8,790 nt of DNA, from the NCBI GenBank assembly GCA_003497135.1, contig DNKR01000022.1:16328-25117 (forward strand). The letters are read 5' to 3'. The position numbers and the translations under genes are program-made. Below, piece by piece: positions 1 through 4,882 of the stretch. The notes below the pieces were generated by a model. The model made no database searches and had not been told where the DNA came from. It saw nothing but the letters and a program-made list of their open reading frames with translations. The DNA is from Candidatus Uhrbacteria bacterium (GTDB lineage Bacteria; Patescibacteriota; Patescibacteriia; UBA9934; UBA9568). Position 1 is the first letter of the stretch. Each line of letters opens with the position of its first letter.

Positions 1-89
1 TGGGGGTGAGAGATCTCAACTGCTAAGCAATAGAAACACGCAGATGAGATTTCTCACCCCAAAAAACAGAGATGGGGGTTCGAAATGAC
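1..89 (-). repeat. Partial copy of a four-arm palindromic intergenic repeat, cut by the window edge
   Basis: Read on the minus strand from 89 to 1, the layout is an outer arm GTCATTTCGA (89-80), then ACCCC (79-75) pairing with GGGGT (60-56), then GAGAAATCTCA (55-45) pairing with TGAGATCTCTC (18-8) with a single A·C mismatch (a G·U pair on the other strand), then ACCCCCA (7-1), which starts a further arm. The arms abut with no spare bases. This is the same order as the complete element at 4432-4556. The partner of the outer arm would lie left of position 1. Alternatively, 3-18 and 45-60 form one 16-bp stem with one G·U. Arm sequences differ from the other copy, so it is a relative in design, not a close copy. 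No coding capacity is seen here. Confidence 0.6.
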
Positions 90-122
90 GATTTTCCTTT
101 CATCCCCACGCCTTTGTTTGCT

Positions 123-153
123 AAACAAAAAGAACGGGAATTAACCCGTTCTT
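123..153 (-). terminator. Intrinsic terminator of the 1107-residue surface-protein gene
   Basis: AAGAACGGG (130-138) and CCCGTTCTT (145-153) form a perfect 9-bp stem around a 6-base loop. On the minus strand the stem is followed by a T-rich tail (TTTTTGTTT, including the stem's last bases). It lies 20 bases past the TAA stop at 173-175, the expected place for a terminator of that gene. Confidence 0.88.
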
Positions 154-172
154 GTTTCGATTGTTTCTTTTG

Positions 173-3100
173 TTAGAACTGCAAGCTGAACAATGCGTCC
201 TCAAAGCCATTGACCGCTGATTCAACTTGAAGTCCGAGCCATCCTGCAAAATTATTCTCTTCAATGTATTTTGTTTGGAAGTGGTTTGCTTCAAATGTTT
301 CCATGTTTCCAATCGGCCTTTTGCCTGATTCTGTTGTGTAGAATATCACAGGACTGTCAGCTGCCTTCATAAGCGATGCTTTTGGCCAGTCAGTTGCAAG
401 AACCTCTGATGTTATTGTCGAGCCAACACCGAACTGCATGAAGTATGTTGGTTCAATGTCAATCACTTTTGAGCTCCAGTCACTGCCGCCTAGCATTCTT
501 GCTGTTGCCTCATCCGCAATATGGCGCAGGACATAGGAACCCGGCTCAACATAATATGTTTTTGGATCTGACTGTATTTTTACCCAATTTGATCCTGGGC
601 GTACAAGTACAGGTGTTCCAATTCCAATCTGCGATAGCGTTGCCATGTCCATTGTTTTAACTCCGCTAAAATCAGCGTACCAGCTAAAGTACACGCCTGC
701 TGATGGGAATGGATGGCGCTTTGCGTCTAGACCTACATAATACACTGTTGTGTCTGTAAATGTTGTCTCGTCGCCATCGTTTGGAAGTTTGACCAAGTAG
801 TCAACCAAAACGCCTGTTGGAAGTTCGTTGTTCGCGTCTTGTCTGCTCATGAAACCTTCTGGGACTGCTTGTGGAGCTGATTCAATTGGCAATGCGCCAG
901 TGAGATTAATTGTGAATGCGCTGTCTGATCTATCTGTTGCAAGTTCTGCTCCGCCGGAGTCACGACAATCAACACGAACCTTGCCGTTGCTTGTTGAAGT
1001 GTTTGGAACAGTCCAGCTGTATGTGCCGTCATTTGCTTGGCCTGAAGCGATAAGTCCCCAAGCATTTCCGCCGTCAACAGAGTAGTACAAGTTCACATCA
1101 TAGAATGTTCCTTGTGTTGTCCATGTTATTTGTGATGTTTGTCCGCCTGTCAATATCTCGTTGCCGTTTGGTGAAGTAAGAACACAGCTTGTTGTAGGTG
1201 CAGAATAGTAAGTTGTTCCTCCACCGCCTCCGCCACCACCTGTATTAGCCGCTGTTGTAAACGACCAGTCGCCGTCTTCGGCTGCTGCGTCATTTAGATT
1301 ATTTGAAGCCACATCTTCAATATTGGCCGCTGTTGTTGTGACTGTTGTTAGCTGTTGATATAAGAAGTTGCCAGCATGAGAAAGAGTAACAGTTTTGTTG
1401 CCATTACTCCAAACCGGAGCGCCAAACACTCCTGGATCAGGTGCGACAGCATATTCATCAGCTTCATCAAAATCCAATTGCATTGCTTCAGAAAATGTCA
1501 TTACAATGTTTGCTGTAACTGACACTGCGGTTGCACCGGAAGCAGGAGAGATAGCCGTTACAATTGGCTGTGCGCCATCTGTTTCAACAATATCAGCGGC
1601 AACTATCTGACCGTCCGTAGTGGTATTCAACAGGTTTCCGGCAATGTCAGTAACCAATGTTGTTGCGCCTGAGTAGAGGAAGCTCCCTGCTGCTGTTGAT
1701 GTATCAACAGTATTATCATCGGTTGTTCTGTTAAATGTTGTGGTTGCGTCATTTGCTGTGTCTGTTGTAAAAGTACCTGTTGTTGTACCAGATGTTCCAA
1801 GAGTTGCGTTTGCATTTGTTAAGCTTGAATCGCGCATTGCTTCTGACAATACCATTACAGCTCTGTCAATTTTTCCGTTATTATTAACGAAATCACTTAC
1901 AGTAACCGATGTTATTGTTGGTTTTGTTAGGTCCCATGCAGATGTAGTTGTTGAAAGCGGAGTGTTTGCAATATTGACTTGATTTAGAGCCGCATCAGCA
2001 ACCTCTGCACTTGCAACAGGTGTAAAGTTTCCAGATGGCTCTGTTGTTGAAGCTGTGTTCATGTAGCCAGCATTTTGGTTTGCAATTAATACAGTAATAG
2101 TAGCGGTTCCAGTACCGCCAACCGTGTTCTTTGTTGTTGGAACCGTAACATCGCCAGGTGTTGCAAATGAGCCGAAACCAGCAACTGTACCAGCGGCTGT
2201 AGTGTCACCTTTGGTTGCTGTGGAAGTGCCGATGGCAACTGTCATGTTTTCAGAATATGTAAATGTTAGTCTGTTGTATCCGACAGCTGTGTTGCGATCA
2301 ACAGCAGTAACAATTGGTTCTGCACCGTCTGTTTCTCCAATGTCTCCTGCGGCTATTGTTCCATCAACCGCAGTATTAAGCAGGTTTCCGGCAAAGTCAG
2401 TCATTAGAGTTGTTGCGCCAGAATAGAGGAAACTGCCGGCTGCTGTTGAAGTGTCAACAGAGTTATCATCTACTGTTCTGTCAAATATTGTAGTGTTGTC
2501 ATCAGCCACAACTGTTGTAAACGCACCCGTGGTTGTTCCTGCTGTGCCAAGAGTTGCGTCTGCATCTGTAATGTTAGCATCACGCATGTTTTCAGAGAAA
2601 ACAGCAACAGCTTCATCAATCTGGCCATTGTCGCCTGCTGCATCATCAACAGTAACCGATGTAATAGTTGGTTTTGTAAGATCCCAGGCGGCCGTTTGCG
2701 TTGAGGCAGGCGTTCCTGCTATGTTAACTTGATTTAATGCAGTGTCAGTAACTTCTGCACTTGCAACAGGTGTAAACACGCCGGAAGGTTCAGTTGTTGA
2801 AGCTGTGTTCATGTATCCTGCCGCTTCTGTCGCAATAGATACTGTAAGTGTTGCTGTTCCGTTTCCAGAAACAGTGTTCTTTAATGTTGGAACAGTAACA
2901 TCGCCAGGTGTTGCAAATGAGCCAAAACCAGCAACTGTACCAGCGGCTGTGGTGTCGCCTTTGGTTGCTGTTGAAGCGCCGTCTGTAACGGCAACATTTT
3001 CGGAGTATGTAAAAGTGAGGATGTTGTATCCGCCTGATGTATTGCGGGCAACAGCTGTAACTGTTGGAGCTTGACCATCAGTCAAAGCTTGAGCAAGCTG

Positions 3101-3496
3101 ACCTGCAAAAGTATTTCCTGAACCACCATCTACTAAGGCAGCAATATCAACAACGCCAGTCGAAGCGGTTGTTAGTGCTATGTTAGGGGTAAATGTAATT
3201 ACATGTGTTGTTGTTCCAGTACCTGTCATGCTATCAACAGAAGTTTCCGGAGTCCCGTCTATTGAAAGGCCGGAATAATTTGTAAATACAGCATCTACTG
3301 CAACAGTGTACACAACAGTAAATTGGGTTGGACCAGTAACTTTTGCTGATACGACCGTTGCCGCCGCAGCAAGCGCATTTGGAACATTCTCAAATTGTGT
3401 AACCGCTCCAACGAAAAGAGTGGTCATAACTAAACATGCAGTGACCAGCGCCACCACCCTATCCCGTCTGAACAAAACTGTTTGCAAATATGCCAT
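173..3496 (-). CDS. Secreted multi-domain surface protein with duplicated Ig-like unit and C-terminal three-repeat domain (1107 aa)
   Basis: Probably a secreted cell-surface structural protein or adhesin; the exact role is unknown. Residues 1-43 look like a signal peptide: a basic start (FRRDR), a hydrophobic core at about 14-33 and an ALA|A cleavage site. An Ig-like region (about 45-145) is followed by two tandem 250-residue units (146-395, 396-645), each holding two beta domains with F/L-S-E-N/A-like motifs. Next come an SbsA-type Ig-like domain (646-749), a Gly8 linker (753-760), a Ser/Thr-rich Kre9-like domain (771-865) with C771 and C844 as a possible disulfide, and a C-terminal domain (about 893-1107). 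That last domain matches the N-terminal domain of the 1259-residue protein encoded upstream. No LPXTG or transmembrane anchor is seen at the C terminus. The ATG at 3494-3496 is chosen because the signal peptide starts there; no Shine-Dalgarno sequence precedes it. It is followed by its own terminator. Confidence 0.93.
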   Translation of the reverse strand: MAYLQTVLFRRDRVVALVTACLVMTTLFVGAVTQFENVPNALAAAATVVSAKVTGPTQFTVVYTVAVDAVFTNYSGLSIDGTPETSVDSMTGTGTTTHVITFTPNIALTTASTGVVDIAALVDGGSGNTFAGQLAQALTDGQAPTVTAVARNTSGGYNILTFTYSENVAVTDGASTATKGDTTAAGTVAGFGSFATPGDVTVPTLKNTVSGNGTATLTVSIATEAAGYMNTASTTEPSGVFTPVASAEVTDTALNQVNIAGTPASTQTAAWDLTKPTITSVTVDDAAGDNGQIDEAVAVFSENMRDANITDADATLGTAGTTTGAFTTVVADDNTTIFDRTVDDNSVDTSTAAGSFLYSGATTLMTDFAGNLLNTAVDGTIAAGDIGETDGAEPIVTAVDRNTAVGYNRLTFTYSENMTVAIGTSTATKGDTTAAGTVAGFGSFATPGDVTVPTTKNTVGGTGTATITVLIANQNAGYMNTASTTEPSGNFTPVASAEVADAALNQVNIANTPLSTTTSAWDLTKPTITSVTVSDFVNNNGKIDRAVMVLSEAMRDSSLTNANATLGTSGTTTGTFTTDTANDATTTFNRTTDDNTVDTSTAAGSFLYSGATTLVTDIAGNLLNTTTDGQIVAADIVETDGAQPIVTAISPASGATAVSVTANIVMTFSEAMQLDFDEADEYAVAPDPGVFGAPVWSNGNKTVTLSHAGNFLYQQLTTVTTTAANIEDVASNNLNDAAAEDGDWSFTTAANTGGGGGGGGTTYYSAPTTSCVLTSPNGNEILTGGQTSQITWTTQGTFYDVNLYYSVDGGNAWGLIASGQANDGTYSWTVPNTSTSNGKVRVDCRDSGGAELATDRSDSAFTINLTGALPIESAPQAVPEGFMSRQDANNELPTGVLVDYLVKLPNDGDETTFTDTTVYYVGLDAKRHPFPSAGVYFSWYADFSGVKTMDMATLSQIGIGTPVLVRPGSNWVKIQSDPKTYYVEPGSYVLRHIADEATARMLGGSDWSSKVIDIEPTYFMQFGVGSTITSEVLATDWPKASLMKAADSPVIFYTTESGKRPIGNMETFEANHFQTKYIEENNFAGWLGLQVESAVNGFEDALFSLQF
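176..820 (-). other. C-terminal three-repeat surface domain of the 1107-residue protein
   Basis: Residues 893-1107 share VYY (918), YFxWY (936-940), FxGVxT (943-948), RPGxxWxKxQS (966-976) and TYxV (980-983) with the 1259-residue protein. Spacing is identical over this stretch, with a constant offset of 865 residues. The domain seems to consist of three similar units starting near 918, 980 and 1050, each with an aromatic strand, a short turn with K/R, and a later aromatic-rich segment. From memory such domains are common in Patescibacteria surface proteins; I cannot name a Pfam family. An anchoring or assembly role is inference. Confidence 0.75.
902..1186 (-). other. Ser/Thr-rich Kre9/KNH-like beta domain in the 1107-residue protein
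   Basis: Residues 771-865 start with a SPNGNE-type motif, then an ITWTT strand, an LYYSVDGG turn, a YSWTVP motif and a closing VRVDCRD strand. This is the usual pattern of Kre9/KNH-like repeats found in bacterial secreted proteins. C771 and C844 lie near the two ends and could form a disulfide. It is separated from the preceding Ig-like domain by a Gly8 linker (1217-1240) and a short TTYYSAP segment. Confidence 0.7.
1217..1240 (-). other. Oligoglycine linker (Gly8) in the 1107-residue protein
   Basis: Eight consecutive glycine codons (residues 753-760) use a mix of GGT, GGC and GGA codons. The run separates the Ig-like part from the Kre9-like and C-terminal part. It is a flexible hinge and also a simple-sequence tract that could vary in length. 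Confidence 0.85.
1562..2311 (-). repeat. Second copy of the 750-bp in-frame tandem duplication
   Basis: Encodes residues 396-645. It aligns without gaps to the first copy (2312-3061) at an offset of exactly 750 bp (250 codons). Examples are the shared stretches at 2145-2222 against 2895-2972 and at 1628-1710 against 2378-2460. The first half of the unit is more conserved than the second half. Confidence 0.9.
2312..3061 (-). repeat. First copy of the 750-bp in-frame tandem duplication
   Basis: Encodes residues 146-395. Residues 175-204 are identical to 425-454 of the second copy, while the DNA there differs at several synonymous positions (for example GAGCCAAAA against GAGCCGAAA on the plus strand). 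This points to a fairly recent duplication, or older copies kept alike by selection or gene conversion. Each unit contains two related beta domains of about 125 residues. Confidence 0.9.
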
Positions 3497-3528
3497 ACAA
3501 TTTTAATGAATAATAATTAATTAAATTT

Positions 3529-3580
3529 GCTTATTGAAAACAATAAGCTCCAAAATTGCTTTATCAAAAAGCATTTTTGG
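3529..3580 (-). promoter_or_regulatory. Two adjacent hairpins in the probable leader of the 1107-residue gene
   Basis: GCTTATTG (3529-3536) and CAATAAGC (3541-3548) form a perfect 8-bp stem with a 4-base loop. Right beside it, 3550-3562 and 3568-3580 form a 13-bp stem with one mismatch and a 5-base loop. Only one base separates the two. Neither has a T-run on the minus strand where a terminator would need one. They lie between a TATAAT box (3605-3610) and the start codon, so they would be in the 5' leader if that promoter is used. Function is unknown: mRNA stability or a binding site are possible. Confidence 0.55.
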
Positions 3581-3604
3581 AATTAGATATTTTACTCCAC
3601 AAAT

Positions 3605-3610
3605 ATTATA
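3605..3610 (-). promoter_or_regulatory. Candidate -10 box (TATAAT) for the 1107-residue gene
   Basis: A perfect TATAAT on the minus strand lies about 109 bases before the start codon and just after the TPR-gene terminator. A matching -35 box is not clear: the region 16-18 bases upstream is the terminator T-run. A second, weaker choice is TATTAT at 3510-3515, which would give a leader of only about 7 bases. Confidence 0.45.
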
Positions 3611-3626
3611 TCACTAAACTTAGCTT

Positions 3627-3653
3627 AAAAAAACAGGCCTTTGTCAGGCCTGT
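3627..3653 (-). terminator. Intrinsic terminator of the TPR gene
   Basis: ACAGGCCT (3633-3640) and AGGCCTGT (3646-3653) form a perfect 8-bp GC-rich stem with a 5-base loop. On the minus strand it is followed directly by a run of at least six T (3632-3627). It lies 19 bases after the TAA stop at 3673-3675, which separates this gene from the next one downstream. Confidence 0.92.
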
Positions 3654-3672
3654 GCATAACTGTTAAGCTTGT

Positions 3673-4365
3673 TTATTGATTCAACCCCTGCTTTTCTGCC
3701 CATTCCAAACGGATTTGGCTTATTCTCTGCTTAATATTTTCATCATTTGGGCTTAAAGTAAGCGCAACTTCATAATGCGAAATTGCTTTTTCATAATCAC
3801 CCTGATCATAATACCACTCCCCAAACATGACCATTAACTGCGCTGTTTGGCCAAGATTTTTTAAGGCAATATCAAGAACCGGCTTGATCTTGTCTCTATC
3901 CTGCGGGATTTTATCTTTAATAAGATCAATCAAATTATACAAATACACCTCTTGCCCGCCGAGTTCCAGCGCCTTAATCCACATATCCCTTGCGCCAATG
4001 TAATCCCCTGCCTCGCTAAGAGTTTGCCCGAGGTTTTCAAGCGATGGCGTGTCGTTGGGGCTCACAGCCAAAATTTTGCGATACCATTCCTCTGCTTGTT
4101 TAAGCTCGCCTAGCCCATAATACGCATTGCCCAGCAAAAGCATTGAATTCAGGTCGCTTGGATCGGCCTCCAGCTTTGCCTGCAATTCTACAATGTCTTT
4201 GTTGTACTTTTCCTCAAGTTCCGGCGGCAGGTCGCGGTCAATTGTTTCAGCAATCTTTGGCTTGTCCTTGCTTATTGTGCCTGAAAAATAAGCGTAACCA
4301 ACAGCCGCAACCGCGACAATCGCGGCAATAATTGTGATTTTGTTGCGAAGAGATAGTGTTTTCAT
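3673..4365 (-). CDS. Membrane-anchored TPR-repeat protein (230 aa)
   Basis: A short basic start (MKTLSLRNK) leads into one hydrophobic helix (about residues 9-28), then a charged linker and four tetratricopeptide-like helical pairs: about 72-104, 106-139, 140-172 (degenerate) and 174-207. TPR signatures are clear in the first (LLLGNAYYGLGELKQAEEWY, then ending SPND) and the last (WYYDQGDYEKAISHYEVAL, then SPND). TPR arrays bind other proteins and act as scaffolds; with an N-terminal anchor the array most likely faces outward. The partner is unknown. The reading frame stays open to 4599, but that extension translates a palindromic repeat and lacks TPR or signal character. ATG at 4365 is preferred because the hydrophobic anchor follows directly and a TATAAT box sits just before it; ATG at 4377 (MSFN extension) is the alternative. 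The gene lies alone between two surface-protein genes, so assembly of envelope proteins is a guess. Confidence 0.88.
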   Translation of the reverse strand: MKTLSLRNKITIIAAIVAVAAVGYAYFSGTISKDKPKIAETIDRDLPPELEEKYNKDIVELQAKLEADPSDLNSMLLLGNAYYGLGELKQAEEWYRKILAVSPNDTPSLENLGQTLSEAGDYIGARDMWIKALELGGQEVYLYNLIDLIKDKIPQDRDKIKPVLDIALKNLGQTAQLMVMFGEWYYDQGDYEKAISHYEVALTLSPNDENIKQRISQIRLEWAEKQGLNQ

Positions 4366-4375
4366 ATTGAATGAC

Positions 4376-4405
4376 ATTATAGCAAAAATGGCGGGTTGGA
4401 AGCAA
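4376..4405 (-). promoter_or_regulatory. Candidate promoter of the TPR gene, giving a near-leaderless mRNA
   Basis: A perfect -10 box TATAAT (4381-4376) has TTGCTT (4405-4400) 18 bases upstream as a weak -35. Transcription would start near 4369, only a few bases before the ATG at 4365. This supports that ATG, since the ATG at 4377 would overlap the -10 box itself. No Shine-Dalgarno sequence precedes either start. Confidence 0.6.
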
Positions 4406-4431
4406 GCGGAGCGTTTTTTACGAATTTTTTT

Positions 4432-4556
4432 GTCATCCTGAACCCCACCATATTTAGCGCCTATGGTGGGGTGAAGGATCTGCGCCAAGTAACAACGAGT
4501 GCGTGGCGCAGATCCTTCGGCCCCAGGTGTAACAGACGAAGGGGCCTCAGGATGAC
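4432..4556. repeat. Complete four-arm palindromic element (perfect four-way junction)
   Basis: The closing arm is GTCATCCTGA (4432-4441) with TCAGGATGAC (4547-4556), 10 bp. Inside are three hairpins: 4442-4452 with 4462-4472 (11 bp, ACCCCACCATA), 4473-4487 with 4504-4518 (15 bp, GAAGGATCTGCGCCA), and 4519-4524 with 4541-4546 (6 bp, GGCCCC). All pairings are perfect and every arm ends exactly where the next starts, so no base at the junction is unpaired. It lies between the terminator of the 1259-residue gene and the TPR promoter. A related partial copy is at 1-89. It resembles, from memory, the GTCATnnnGA class of dispersed intergenic repeats. It could be a non-autonomous mobile repeat or a structured RNA. 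Confidence 0.85.
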
Positions 4557-4601
4557 GAATGAATAAAATTCGTGGATTCGTTGCGCGTGGGCGGGGCATT
4601 C

Positions 4602-4689
4602 CGCTACATAAACATACGCGGATCCCCGCCTGACCATTACAAATGGCGGGCAGGCGCCTTTGGCGGAAAAGCCACCGCCCTATGTGGCG
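4602..4689. repeat. GC-rich inverted-repeat cluster
   Basis: CGCTACATA (4602-4610) can pair with TATGTGGCG (4681-4689) with one G·U. Inside are smaller inverted repeats: CCCGCC (4625-4630) with GGCGGG (4645-4650), or CCATT (4634-4638) with AATGG (4642-4646); and GGCGG (4662-4666) with CCGCC (4675-4679). It has no open reading frame of note. It may be a decayed repeat or a structured RNA; the pairing is less regular than at 4432-4556. Confidence 0.4.
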
Positions 4690-4715
4690 TGGTTCTATGC
4701 GCGTGCATTATTAAT

Positions 4716-4746
4716 ATCAGGGTGGGGTTTCATACCCCACCCTGAT
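4716..4746. repeat. 13-bp perfect hairpin
   Basis: ATCAGGGTGGGGT (4716-4728) and ACCCCACCCTGAT (4734-4746) form a perfect 13-bp stem with loop TTCAT. Neither side has a T-run after the stem, so it is not a classic terminator. Its GGTGGGGT/ACCCCACC core also occurs in the 11-bp arm of the element at 4432-4556, which hints at common origin. Confidence 0.75.
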
Positions 4747-4764
4747 TAAGACGAACAACCCCGC

Positions 4765-4811
4765 CCATTTCAGAACCATTCCCCGACCATTTCAGAACCA
4801 TTCCCCGACCA
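4765..4811. repeat. 22-bp direct tandem repeat, two copies plus three bases
   Basis: Two identical 22-bp copies (4765-4786 and 4787-4808) are followed by CCA (4809-4811). Each copy is itself built from two 11-base halves, CCATTTCAGAA and CCATTCCCCGA, both beginning with CCATT and ending in A. It lies just past the terminator of the 1259-residue gene. Confidence 0.9.
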
Positions 4812-4823
4812 CGCGCCCCCATC

Positions 4824-4856
4824 GCAAAAGCAGAGGCCGAAGCCCCTGCTTTTTGC
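4824..4856 (-). terminator. Intrinsic terminator of the 1259-residue gene, UUCG loop
   Basis: On the minus strand, AGCAGGGGC (4850-4842) pairs with GCCTCTGCT (4838-4830), 9 bp with one G·U, around a TTCG tetraloop closed by C-G, an unusually stable loop. The stem is flanked by A-rich and T-rich sequence (AAAAA before, TTTTGC after) that can extend it. It lies 26 bases after the TAG stop at 4883-4885. Confidence 0.85.
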
Positions 4857-4882
4857 TCGAACAGGACTAAACCATCAGTGAA

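Noticed and set aside
2124..3074. Plus-strand reading frames of about 100 residues antisense to the 1107-residue gene that resemble each other
   Set aside because: Their similarity only mirrors the 750-bp tandem duplication on the coding strand.
4432..4556. tRNA-like cloverleaf
   Set aside because: The topology is four-armed, but arm lengths (10, 11, 15, 6), loop sizes (9, 16, 16) and the lack of a TTC loop and CCA-type acceptor do not fit a tRNA.
4421..4560. Target-site duplication (CGAAT at 4421-4425 and 4556-4560) flanking the four-arm element
   Set aside because: It is only five bases, the left copy is separated from the element by a T-run, and the right copy overlaps its last base.
4378..4599. 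Upstream in-frame extension of the TPR gene (78 more residues with start at 4599)
   Set aside because: It runs through the four-arm palindrome at 4432-4556, has repeat-derived composition (RHPEAP and similar), puts the membrane helix mid-protein and overlaps the TATAAT promoter.
4765..4811. CRISPR array
   Set aside because: The 22-bp copies are directly adjacent with no spacers, and only two are present.
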